From Megalobrama amblycephala (taxonomy: Eukaryota; Chordata; Actinopteri; Cypriniformes; Xenocyprididae), in NCBI RefSeq assembly GCF_018812025.1, contig NC_063054.1:10778082-10842081 (forward strand): a stretch of 64,000 bases of DNA. The letters are read 5' to 3'. The position numbers and the translations under genes are program-made. A model generated the notes under the pieces. That model was not told the DNA's origin and did no database searches. It saw nothing but the letters and a program-made list of their open reading frames with translations. The first letter of the stretch is position 1, and each line of letters opens with the position of its first letter. This document shows positions 1-11,095 of this stretch, in pieces.

Positions 1-190
1 CAAAAAACTCTTTGATCAGAAAAACACCTTTGTCATGTAAATGAACGGCCAACGCATAAAAAGTTGTCCATTTTAGGGTACGTTTACATGACAAAGATAT
101 GCTTAAAACGGATATGTTTTCCTTTTCAGTTTTCCATGTACAGACGATACCATTCTCAAAATGATCCCTATAGAGTACCTCACTCGCCCG
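1..190. repeat. Dispersed repeat fragment, same family as 10403-11040
   Basis: The words gtcatgtaaatgaacggcc, cgcataaaaagtt and atgcttaaaacggata recur at 10540-10720 and 10970-11030. It reads as the end of an interspersed DNA element with an agggyrtttacatgaca-like terminus. No coding content is seen here or in 191-638. Confidence 0.6.
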
Positions 191-640
191 GAAGCGAGTT
201 AGCATTTTAGGACTTCTGGATCGATCGCACTAAAGTCTATGGGTTTTTTTGAATGGGTTTTTGCAACTGTTGACTCTTGTGTTACACCTTAACACACCCT
301 TAAACCTAACCATACCACGAAACCTGTCCCTAAGCTTTCCTCTCTCACACAACAATAGCAGCAAAAGTGTTTTGCAGTACATGAACACAATAAGTACATT
401 GTAACTAAATTTTTTTTTTGATGAAAGTACATACAGAAGTTAAAGACACTTAATATAAAGTGTGACCCAGTTGTCAAATAAAATGTTTGCACATTTCAAT
501 GTTTGACGCTCAGTTCAATGTAGTTCCTTTTTACAATAAATATTGTTTTAAGCGGTTTTGCAAAGAACAACCTTACTAGCACCCTAATGAACAAGTTAAA
601 GGTTACACTATTCTTTATGCTCCTTTTCAGTTATGAAGTA

Positions 641-1568
641 CAGTACAGTCCAAAAGTTTGGAACCACTAAGATTTTTAAAAGAAGTTTCGTCTGCTCACC
701 AAGGCTACATTTATTTAATTAAAAATACAGTAAAAAACAGTAATATTGTGAAATATTATTACAATTTAAAATAACTGTTTTCTATTTGAATATATTTCAC
801 AAATTAATTTATTCCTGTGATGGCAAAGCTGAATTTTCAGCATCATTACTCCAGTCTTCAGTGTCACATGATCCTTCAGAAATCATTCTAATATGCTGAT
901 CTGCTGCTCAAGAAACATTTAATGTGTACAATTGTACAAAATATTTGTGTACAATATTTTTTTTTAGGATTATTTGATGAATAGAAAGTTCAAAAGAACA
1001 GTGTTTATGTGAAATCTAATCTTTTGTAACATTATAAATGTCTTTACTGCCACTTTTGATTGATTTAATGCATCCTTGCTGAATAAAAGTATTCATTTCT
1101 TTCATTTCTTTTCAAAAAAATAAAAATAAAAATTCTTACTGACCCCAAACTTTTGAACGGTAGTGTATAATGCTACAGAAGCTTTGTATTTCAGATAAAT
1201 GCTGTTCTTTTGAACTTTCTATTCATCAAGGAATCCTGAAAAAAAAAGTACACAACTGTTTTCAACATTGAAAATAATCATAAATGTTTATTGAGCAGCA
1301 AATCAGCATATTAGAATGATTTCTGAAGGATCATGTGACTCTGAAGACTGGAGTAACGATGCTGAAAATTCAGCTTTGCATCACAGGAATAAATTACTTT
1401 GTCAAATATATTTAAATAGTACACAGTTATTTTAAATTGTAATAATATTTCACAATATTACTGTTTTTACTGTATTTTTAATTAAATAAATGTAGCCTTG
1501 GTGAGCAGACGAAACTTCTTTTAAAAACATTAAAAATCTTAGTGGTTCCAAACTTTTGGACTGTACTG
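641..1568. mobile_element. Tc1/mariner-type foldback MITE with TA target-site duplication
   Basis: The left end (from 641) and the right end (to 1568) are inverted copies beginning cagtacagtccaaaagt, each flanked by TA (639-640 and 1569-1570). The arms match for roughly 350 bp. The left arm runs on through an extra terminus ending ttgaacggtagtgta at about 1170, so the element looks like one full copy joined to an inverted, truncated second copy. No transposase frame is present. Confidence 0.85.
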
Positions 1569-1794
1569 TATGTGATAAATCATATTTAAATATGTTGTTT
1601 TAGGAAGATACATAAATTTGCCATTAACAGATACTTAAAAGCATACAACTTAGACTATATTTTAGTTCTAATATAACCTTCACAATAACGCAAGACAGTT
1701 TGATTTCAAAATAGTATATCTAGTATAACCAACAGTATGTAAACGTAATGGATCATGTAATGATGATTCAGGATGTTTTAATTATCCTTCCTCA

Positions 1795-2200
1795 GCCTCT
1801 CATATCGAACCGTTCGGTTCTCCACCCACGGTTCGGCATGCGCTTGCACCACGGTTCATCCCGAAACCTAATGACGCATCTATAATATGGTTTGTTGATA
1901 ACAACATGGATTCGGCTAATGTATGTTTCAGTCGATGGATATGCATTCTGGTTTCTTAATACGTTACAACAGCAATGATCAAAAGAACATGGACAAAACA
2001 GTCACTATAAACAAATGTTCAATGATGTGCCGAATGCTCTATGACCAGTCATTTACTTAGCTCTCATGTATTTATTTGTGCTGTTTCTTTATTCGCTTTA
2101 TTTTCATTTGACAATTGTCCTATTATACGAAACATAGCGCATACCAAACCGTACCGAAACCGCGACTCTAAAAGCGTGATACAAACCGTTGCACCCTTAA
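1795..2200. mobile_element. hAT-like non-autonomous element remnant
   Basis: The left part carries cgaaccgttcggttc. The right end, read in reverse, starts taagggtgcaacggt and continues with a cggtacggtttggt motif. The element at 47853-48535 has related ends, agggtgtaac and gttacaccc-like. It is degenerate and has no coding capacity. 2201-2690 holds only further low-level repeat sequence and short chance frames. Confidence 0.5.
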
Positions 2201-2689
2201 TTTTTACCATACGTTTGGAGCTTATGGTAAAATTATGCACAATACTCACAATAACGAGCCAGAATTCAGGCCCTAAAAAGTTTGGTGGCTGTGTATCGAT
2301 ACAATGTCCCCATGCAAAATATCACAATACTATTCTGTATCGATTTCCCCCTCCCAACTGCATATAGTGGCATAGTTGACATAGTTGATGGCAGTTTTTT
2401 TGTGGTTAGTGGTGAATACAGCAGTTCTTTAATATACAGATGTTCCACTTTTTACTCCATATGAATTAAAATGTTATTAATGACAACAGAAGAGTATGCC
2501 TAATACACCAAATTATGTAAATGAAGAAATCTGGGCAGTTCAATTAAAAAAAAAAAAAAAAATCTGTTCTGTTGTGCTGCATTCAAAAAATGATCAGGGA
2601 TGCTCAGGAATTCTGTGCCACTCATTGCTACAATATTTCTCATAAGTTTTTGATTTTTTGTTAAGCTTAACCATTTTATTAGCCTGACG

Positions 2690-4700
2690 TGGTCATACCA
2701 TAGACAGTAAAAGAAATGGACACAGCGACCCCATTGGAACTCAGTTGAGACAAGTGAAGCCCATTTTTAGCGATTTTAGCACTTCCGTTTCTGACGCGCA
2801 GACTCAAACTAAGCTTGATGACGTCCGCAACCTGTCTGACAGATGTAAATCTTCTAGTAGCTGTGCGTGCAAACTGCCATCGTTAATCTTGCAGAGACGG
2901 CGAGCTTGAGCGGGGAGTTCTTTGGCGTGAGTGAGCAGGAGTAAGTATTCTGATTAATTATTTTGTATAGTATTTTAAAATGTAACGCCAGTACGCCATA
3001 TTAAGTTAATGCATACTATTGCCTGCGAGCTTCTCCTCCTGTCTGTACGGTAATTTCTCTACTGTGCGACAGAGAGTCGAGTGGTTATGACGCAATCGTT
3101 AGCCTATTTTTACAAAAACTGTTTCTACGGGGCCATAATGTAACATAGAAGGTAATGGAGCCCTTTATACATTGTCGTGTATCTTTAGAAATAAATAATG
3201 GACAAATTGAGTCTTTAAATGCCTCAGATGTAAAGTTATTTGCTGTCAAAGTGACGCCAAAATGAATGGGAGTCAATGGGATGGCTAACGCAAGTGAAGT
3301 TCTGCTACAAGATGGCGGCACGCGGCCGACTTCAACTTCCGGTCGACTTCCTTGGGCACTGGGTCATACTCAATTCTAGTTCGAATATGAGTCTGATACT
3401 GCTCCATTGGGCTTTGATTATGGGGGCGTATTTCAACCGATCCAGGAAAGACCTCAATTGGATAGACCTACAACCAATCAGAGCTACAGAGTAAGTGAAG
3501 TATGTTGAGCGACGCATAGTTGTCAACAGAACTCTTCTTAGCGACCATCGGGGCCAGCTGATAAATCAAACTTTTGCCGAATCCCGTAGGAAGGACGGCA
3601 AAGACATCTTTCCCATCAACAAATGCCTTGATCGCGGTCCTCTGTTCCTTTTTTAAAATTAATGCGCTGTCGATATCTTCTATAACGGACGCGATGGCGG
3701 AATCTACACATCTCAGTTCTTCAACAGCCATCATTGTTGTAACGTAAACTAATTGACCTTTCGCAAAGACCCGCCCCCCTTAGTTACTGTTGCTTTGTCC
3801 GACAAGTCGTGGCGCTGTCACGCCACACAGAGTGGAAAATACATCGCGGAGCAAAGAGGGAAACTGACAACACATCGACAGACGAGACAGAGCAGGTTAC
3901 TTATGATATTAAACAAAGTCCCAGCTTTCAAACTGTGTAGTTATTAAAAAAATTCAAACAATAAAAATCGTTTTGTGGCTCTTTAATGGGTTGTGACCAT
4001 GACCGTGACAGATTGCTGTAGCGCCTCAGCTCAAGAGGCTCGTGAACCGATCGTCTCCTCCTACTAGTCCATTTATAGCATCAAATAAACACGAATGAAC
4101 ATGAGAATGAATGTTGTTTCAAACGCGGAAAGACGTCAATATGCACAATTTTTCAAGTTTAACTCCACCGAGGTTAATCTTCTAACTCCTGACTGCTTTG
4201 TCGGACAAAATGGCGGATGCGGCGTTCTGATTGGTTAGATCGCTTGTCAATCAAACTCCCCAAGCGCTCTTTGATGACGTGGCTGATTACGTTTCTGGCG
4301 ATAATCTGTCGTTCACGCGGCCTTGTAATTCCTGTAGTTACGAGATTCTAGCTTGTAAAAAGCGTTCACGTCCTCGTAGAGATCGTAGTTACAGCTTGTA
4401 AGCTGGGAGTTTTCTGAAAGCTCCCAGATGTACCACGTGGCCACTGTACCACCTGACCGCTGTAGATTGATTTATTAGGCGTTGATAGTGGTGCCATGGA
4501 AACGCATAATTCCCAGTCCAAGGACCAAAAGGACGTGAACAGCTCCGAATATAACGTCACGTGTTGTCATTTCAAGATTCCGGTAGGTACGAGGTGACGT
4601 GAATGCAGCTTTACTCCTCTACGGATCGAGTCCAGACCGAACTCCCCGACCTCAAAATGTTGTGGGCGGGGCTACGTTCGGCTGGCATCCAGGCTACCAT
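2690..4700. repeat. Interspersed repeat block carrying a RecQ-like fragment
   Basis: The block is more GC-rich than its flanks and contains scattered short inverted segments, for example gatcgtagttacagcttgt near 4380 and an inverted partner near 4340. It begins with a motif, ccatagacagtaaaag, that I associate with multicopy fish repeats. It encloses the helicase fragment at 3468-3734. The boundaries are approximate and the superfamily is not determined. Confidence 0.4.
3468..3734 (-). pseudogene. RecQ-family DNA helicase N-terminal fragment
   Basis: An 88-codon minus-strand frame starts MMAVEELRC. It contains the RecQ-type nucleotide-binding segment DVFAVLPTGFGKSLIYQLAP, where PTGFGKS is Walker A (motif I) at about 3570-3599, preceded by a Q-motif-like KKEQRTAI. 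The frame leaves homology after MVAKKSS and stops. No helicase motifs Ia-VI, RQC or HRDC are found nearby, so this is a first-exon-sized fragment of a protein normally over 600 aa. It lies inside a repeat block, so a multicopy or transposon-carried helicase relic is more likely than a working gene. A start exon whose downstream exons lie before 1 (outside the window) cannot be excluded. Confidence 0.6.
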
Positions 4701-5932
4701 TTTATAGGCCATATAGGCAGTCCCCTAGGCTCCAAACATGGCAAAGTGTCCCATTGTCCCTAATTTTTGAGGGAGGCAGTCCTTATCAAACTAATAAAAG
4801 ACTGCAACAGGGTTGATTTATATGTTTTTGCTTATAATTAGGTCCCATACATAGATGATATCTTGACCCCTGATATCTTAAAATAGTCTAGATAATTATT
4901 ACTTGTTATAATCTCTCCAACACAGCCCTTGTCAATAAGTAAATCAATGGGACAAATCACCCAGCACCATATACAGACTTATAAGAATGTTTACATGAAT
5001 GGAAAGCCTCATATAACAACTAACCTATGTTTGGACAAAGGCAAATTTATATTTGGCTCTGTCGTTACGTGTCACTTGTTTTTGTTTAGCGTAGCCAATA
5101 GCAGGTTTGATGACGCACTAAAGTGAAGCTGAAATATAAATGGCTGGAATGGTTATCTTTGAAAATGATTGGATATATGTGGTTTAGTACTGTGGTTCAT
5201 AACTAATTCCTGATTTCTCCATCCCACGTTTTCCTCTGATCTTTCTAAAACCCTGCAGACAGTTTAATTGCTCTGCAACAACTCTCGACACATTCACAGC
5301 AGGCTTGTCCTGTACATCATAAATTTGAAGGATTATTTGTAAGTTATTGATGATGGAGATAGACTGGCCATATGTTCTAATAAAAAGTAAGAAGAATATA
5401 ATAGCATTAATCCTACATTTAGGTTTGTATTAGCTCAAGACATCTGTTGGACTATTTCCTCAATGTGTGATGTATTTACAATTCATATTCTTATCCAGGT
5501 ACAAGTCTAAGTTTCTAAATAACTTTGTTCAAACACATATTTTTTTAGTAACTGATGACTTTGTTCATTGTGAAGAAGTCAGCGTGAACAAGAGATTTTA
5601 GTCTGTTTGCAAAGATGAGAAGTTTAAAGACTTGCTGTATGCTTCATGCAGTATGAACTTTCATTTATAAGAGAGAAAGGGTTGAAACTTCTAGACCCCC
5701 GTTTTTTCTATTTTTTTTTTTTTTTTTGAGGGGGCAAACATGGCAGACTTGACTCTAATTTCTCATTCATTTTACACTTATGTGCTACAAAATGAAAAAT
5801 CATTCACATTTCAATTAAAACTTGTAGTGTTTTTTTGTGGACTACTCATGTAATAGTGGCATTAATTATTTTCAGAACACTAGGTTTAGTGTTGTATAGA
5901 AATTATTTTATTGAAACATTTGAACTAGTACA
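4701..5932. other. Intergenic, no gene seen
   Basis: AT-rich sequence with a poly-T run near 5711-5727. Only short frames on both strands, with no recognisable protein or RNA gene. Confidence 0.6.
5907..5912 (-). promoter_or_regulatory. Polyadenylation signal AATAAA of the crystallin gene
   Basis: tttatt on the plus strand, AATAAA on the coding strand, about 20 nt past the stop codon. This fits the very short 3' UTRs of gamma-crystallin genes. Confidence 0.55.
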
Positions 5933-6784
5933 CTAGTACCAGGAGTCCATGATACGCCTCATGCTCATGAATCTCATGCCACCCATATTGCTGAAGCTCC
6001 TGTACTCTCCAGGCCTGAAGTAGCACATCCTGCCTCTGTAATGGGGCTGCTCATACATGAGCCAGTGGCCGTCCATCACATGACAGGACTGGCAGTGAGA
6101 CATGCGGTAACGGTCCATGATGTTGTCACAGTCATCCATCATCTCGTACATCTGACCCATGAAGTTCTCCCTCTCGTAGATCCTCATTCTGTAGGATCCC
6201 CTGTGCTGTAGTGGAAGAGAAGTCCATTATTTTCAAGTTTGTCAGGCAGAATTAACATAAAATGTATATATCTATCAAGAATTAGTTCTCTCTCAAATCA
6301 CCATTCTAATAGGATCCTCTGTACTTTTCAAAAAAAATTCTAAAACCCCAGAAAAACCAGACTGAGTTCTCTACTTCATGTTTTGAAATAAATATAAATT
6401 AAATATTTCAGTTCATACAAATGTGGAGCTCACCATGGGGATCATACGGCAGGAGCTGATGCAGTTGCTCATTCCAAACATAGACATGTAATCAGCGTAC
6501 TCGCCCCTCCTGAAGAAATACCCATTTCCCATGTAGTTGGGATGATCGTACATCATCCAGCATCCGCTCTCCACTCTGCAAGAGTGACAGCGGCTCATGT
6601 AGGAGTGCATATCAGCACAGTCGCCCATACAGTTGTAGGAGCGACCCTGGAAGTTCCTGTCCTCAAAAAAGGTGACCTGAAAATGAAAGTTATTAATTTA
6701 GTGATTTAAAGTGAAATACACCAAATAAATTTATAAGAAGTTAAAATATGTGGAAATGGCAGCTGGAATGAGGTTTACCTTCAT
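5933..6784 (-). CDS. crygm: Gamma-M crystallin (lens structural protein)
   Basis: Three coding exons: 6779-6784 (Met-Lys only), 6434-6676 and 5933-6205, with GT-AG junctions, giving 173 aa. This is the canonical gamma-crystallin structure: a tiny first exon and then one exon per two-Greek-key domain. Domain 1 begins [16 protein letters not shown] and domain 2 begins [16 protein letters not shown]. Each has the F/Y-E-x-x-x-F motif, and the protein ends MRRIMDSWY. It is rich in Met and Cys and poor in Trp, as in fish gamma-M crystallins that pack at high density in hard lenses. No frameshift or lost splice site is seen. Which of the many fish crygm paralogues it is cannot be told from memory. 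Confidence 0.95.
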
Positions 6785-6867
6785 GGTTGCGCTGGCTGGT
6801 CCTCAGTAGTTCCACAAAGGAGAAGCTGAAGCTGATTCTGGTTGTTGACTGACTGCTGTCACCTGTG

Positions 6868-6875
6868 CTTTTATA
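6868..6875 (-). promoter_or_regulatory. TATA box of the crystallin gene
   Basis: TATAAAAG on the minus strand, 84-91 bp upstream of the ATG. That spacing fits a short 5' UTR. About 30 bp further upstream (about 6906-6914) is a minus-strand AACAATAGG, a Sox-like site of the kind used in lens crystallin promoters; the Sox assignment is inference. Confidence 0.65.
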
Positions 6876-6899
6876 CTAGACCAAGACTAAAGACTACAC

Positions 6900-8944
6900 A
6901 GCACCTATTGTTAGTCAATTCCTGACTGTGCAATTTGGAATAGAGGCCTTTCTAGGTAAAGCTTGGTATGTAGATCTTAGTGTTCACGTTTATTTTAGGA
7001 CAAATGATTATATTTTTCGAAGATTTACAATAGTTAAAAAGAATGTGAATCTACAAACACTTATAATAATGTTCAGTTTGTTATGATTAAGTTATGCTTT
7101 AGGTATCATGAACTAACAGTGAATAATTTTTATGGTATTTAGTCTAATTAAATGTTAATGCATATTAAATTTCTGCATATATTAATACTTACATTTGAAC
7201 TAAGTTGAATAAATCAAGTTAAATATGAAATATGAATAAATCAAGTTAAATATGAATGTTATCAATTTATCATCAACAAACATTAATAGTTTATTGAACA
7301 AACTACTGTATATTCATAAATTAACACTGATATGGATTAGTGGATGCTCAATGTTTGTCAGTTTGTGATATCTCACATATTTTTCTTATTAAATTTAATC
7401 TAATTGTAATGTTGCCATCATTCTTAATGCATCAACTAAAAATAAACAAGGTAAAGTGTTACTGAAATACTAATAATCATGAGATTCAATGATTGTGTCA
7501 CGATACTAGTGAGTTGCAATTGGTCTTCGGTTTGTGTATAAATGTATGTTTATGACCACATTTTTCAACTTTTGATTTCAATTCTAGCAAGAAATGAGTA
7601 TTGGAGAAATTAGATATTCAGTTATGTCCAAAACTCTTTCTGTTGTAGATTATTAGACCATTATGCTGCCTCAGAAGCATGTGTGAAATCAGTTTTAGCT
7701 GTGTGTGCAAACACAGCCTGCGAAATCATTACCTGATAGGGCAGCTAGGCAATAGGGGTGAGCATCAGAGGCCCCATGATACAATATTATCATGGCTCTT
7801 AAGCCACAATAATATATTGCGATTTTTAAATGTTTTGCGATATTACAATATCATTTATTGTGGTATATTTACTTAACTGCAAACATCCCCAAAGGAAAAC
7901 TTTGCCCACATATGTTTTTAACTAATAAGATACAGTTCTCAGTGTTCATTTCACATCTTCATATCCATCTCCTTCATCTCTTCCTTGTTCACTACTTCCT
8001 GGTATTTTACATATTTTTTTTAATAGAAATGTTACAGTCCTGTTCCCCATGTGTTATGTACTTATATAGTAATTGCAGTAACTGGGTAATAAGTAGGTAC
8101 TAACCCTGAACCTACCCGTAAACCTAACTTTAAACCAATTAGTTACCTTATATTACCCAGTACTTTCTTAGGTAAGTACACTTTAAGTTCATGTACTGTA
8201 AAATAAATTGCAACACCACTTTATATTGTTTCTTTGACTACTATGTACTAACATTTAAATTAATCATTTGATAGAATGCACCCACCTTGCAGTTATTTTC
8301 ATATATAAGTACAATGTAAAAACATGTATGTAACTACAACTGTAAATAATTTATGCAGTTTCGCCTGAAATAAGATCTGTGGTTAACAAAGCCTCTAAAT
8401 ATTTTCACGTTTTGATCTGACATAAAACACACCAGTTATAACCCGCTTGTGATTAAAATCGGCGGTTGCTAACAAGTTGCTAAAAGGGACTACTTCCTTT
8501 GGCGGGGACTTTAGACGTCATCATGACAAACAGGACATTTGGACAGCATTTCTCATGAAAAAGTGGATAAGTATTCATACACAGCTCAGATCATAATCAG
8601 TGAGCATGTTTATAAATAAAGTTGTTTTTTAAATAAAGTTTGAGGAAGCTTGGTGGTGACGACGTTGATCCGCGACCATGGTGTGCTGTAGTCCGTTTAT
8701 AGCCTACTGTTAGCTTTTTATATCTGACCACTTTATTTAGGCTTCAAAATGTATAAATGTTGTGTTAACTTGTAAAGATTATCTTGATAGACAAAAGGTG
8801 TAAATGTCATAACCCTTTGTTAAACACAGAGCTCATTTTTTGCGATTTTCCAAAAGTCTATTGGAAAAATACATAGCCTTTCGTTCAAGGAAATCGGTGC
8901 ACCGCTAACTTCAGGTTGACCTACAAAAACGTAATCTCGAGATG
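6900..8944. other. Intergenic, no gene seen
   Basis: AT-rich. A dispersed repeat with gatacaatattatcat and gcgatattacaatatc motifs sits near 7757-7865, and cctgaacctacccgtaaacc near 8105-8170 is another common repeat style. The open frames here show no recognisable protein. Confidence 0.5.
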
Positions 8945-9150
8945 GTCCTCACTACAGAACACAAGATCCAATGGGATCTAGATCCAACTCCTCCCACTTT
9001 CCACAGCCCTAAACCTAACTGACTCCGCCCCCTGGCTCTAAACCTACCCATCTCCACCCCCTGGTTCTAGATCCAACTCCTCCCACTTTCCATAGACCTT
9101 AACCTACCCGACTCCGCCCCTTGGATCTCGAGTGTTCTGCAGTGAGGGAC
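8945..9150. mobile_element. Short MITE with inverted ends
   Basis: The left end gtcctcactacagaacac (8945-8962) and the right end gtgttctgcagtgagggac (9132-9150) are inverted copies with few mismatches. The body repeats gatctagatccaactcctcc and ctaaacctaac blocks. There is no coding content. Confidence 0.6.
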
Positions 9151-9167
9151 TACTGGTAATCTCTGAG

Positions 9168-9609
9168 CACTGCAAAAAATTCTGTTCTTACTTAGAATTT
9201 TTGTCTTGTTTCAAGTCCAAATATCTAAAAATTCTTAGATCAAGAAGAATTTTCTTGACAAGTAAAAATTATTTTCTTGTTTTTAGGAAAAATAAGTCAA
9301 AATTAAGTGAGTTTTTCCTTAAAACAAGCAAAATAATCTGCCAATGGGGTAAGCAAAATAATCTTAATCCAAACTGAAAACAAGTTTATATATCTTATTT
9401 TTGGTTTGAAATAAGATTATTTTGCTTACCCCATTGGCAGATTATTTTGCTTGTTTTAAGGAAAAACTCACTTAATTTGACTTATTTTTCCTGAAAACAA
9501 GAAAATAATTTTTACTTGTCAAGAAAATGCTTCTTGATTTAAGAACTTTAAGATATTTTGACTAGAAACAAGACAAAAACTCTAAGTAAGAACAGCATTT
9601 TTTGCAGTG
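9168..9609. mobile_element. hAT-like foldback MITE (CACTGCAAAAA termini)
   Basis: The termini cactgcaaaaaattctgtt and the inverse of aacagcattttttgcagtg enclose two nearly perfect inverted arms of about 200 bp. The shared arm words include gcaaaataatctgccaat and cttgacaagtaaaaatt. A clear 8-bp target duplication was not found, so superfamily assignment rests on the termini. Confidence 0.75.
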
Positions 9610-9654
9610 AGGTACTCTATTCACAGGGATCTACGAAAACAACTAAAAACACTG

Positions 9655-10199
9655 ATTTCATTTAAGCTTATTCATCGGTACTATCCTGTAAAAACCTTCA
9701 TTGTGTCTAAATTTAAATTAAATATAGATGTGAACTGTACTTTTTGTGATACACAACCAGAAACTCTCTTTCATCTTTTCTGGCATTGTGATCATACAAG
9801 AAAACTTTGGCAAGACATTTGCCAATTTATGGTAGACTATATATATGAAGACTTTGAGCTTTATTTTAAGGATGTCTTGTTTGGATTTGTTATTTTTGAG
9901 AAGCAGCACGAAAATGTTTTTTTTCTTTCCAACCTAATTATTTTACTTGCAAAATACTTTATCCACAAATGTAAATTTATGAAAGTGACCCCCTACTTTT
10001 GTCACTTTCAAGAAGATGTTAAGATCTATATTAAATCTTTATCTACCTCCTGTAACAAAAAGGCTACTAAAACTTTAAATGTATGCTCACTTTTTGGTGT
10101 CTTTGTATAATCTTTATTTTGTTTTATGGGGAGGATTGTTTATGTTGTTATTTATTGTTATTGTTTAATTGATATTTCCCCATTTATTTATTTTTATCC

Positions 10200-10230
<31 letters not shown>

Positions 10231-10402
10231 ATTTATTTTTATTATTAATATTTATTACTATTAATTATTTTTTCTTTCTTTTTCATTTTCAATGTGATGT
10301 CATGTTTGGCTATCCCTGAACCCCTGGCTCTTTTCTCTTGACTATTTCTCACTTCTGTACTTTGTAAGCAAATGTGTAATTTCAATAATAAAAAAAAAAA
10401 AA
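9655..10402 (+). mobile_element. 5'-truncated L1/Tx1-like LINE with poly-A tail and TSD
   Basis: The reading frame from 9655 to 10110 is the C-terminal end of a LINE ORF2. It contains the cysteine/histidine motif CTFCDTQPETLFHLFWHC, typical of the region after reverse transcriptase in fish L1-like elements. An AT-rich 3' UTR follows, then aataataaa and a poly-A tail at 10384-10406. A 19-bp duplication, aaaacaactaaaaacactg, brackets it at 9636-9654 and 10403-10421, the last A's merging with the tail. It has inserted into a member of the repeat family at 10403-11040. No endonuclease or RT catalytic region remains, so it is a dead-on-arrival copy. Confidence 0.88.
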
Positions 10403-11040
10403 AAAACAACTAAAAACACTGTATTCTGCTGTCAGGCCATTAGATGGTGATGAAACACTATAGATTGAACATGTAATAAGCATGTCCATGATGTCAGCAT
10501 CTTCACAGATTTGCGTTTTTGTTGTTTACACGGAGACCATTTTCAAAAGTTTGCGTTTTCAGGCACCCAAAACACCATTGTCATGTAAATGAACAGCTAA
10601 AACGCATGAAAAGTTTTACGTTTTAGTTGAAAACGGTGTCGCGTAAGCAGCCCCTTCCATTTACACAACAACCATATGCTTAAAACGGATACATTTTCCT
10701 TAGAGTTTTCTGCGTATTGACGACACCATTGTCAAAACGATCCCCATTCACATGGATCCATGAAAATGACTAAAAACGCTGTATTCTGCTGTCAGGCCAT
10801 TAGATGGCGATGTATAGACTGAACATGTAATACGCATGTGCATGACATCATCGTTTTCATAGATTCACGTTTTTGTTGTTTACATGGAGACTGTTTTCAA
10901 AATCTTGCACTTTGAAACCCATTTTTGAAAAGTTTGTGTTTTCAGGCACCCAAAATACTGTTGTCATGTGAATGAATGACCAAAATGCATAAAAAGTTTT
11001 AAGTTTTTGTTGAAAACGGTGTCATGTAAATGCCCTCCTA
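10403..11040. repeat. Two diverged copies of a ~310-bp dispersed repeat
   Basis: The words ctgtattctgctgtcaggcc and attagatggygatg recur at about 10420 and 10770, and aaaagtttgcgttttcagg or close variants recur at about 10545 and 10930. Each copy ends in ttgaaaacggtgtc. The family is also at 1-190. No coding potential. Confidence 0.6.
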
Positions 11041-11095
11041 GTTCTTTACAAAGAAGGCACTTTTATCAAATTCATCTTGTTCAACAGTTACATAA

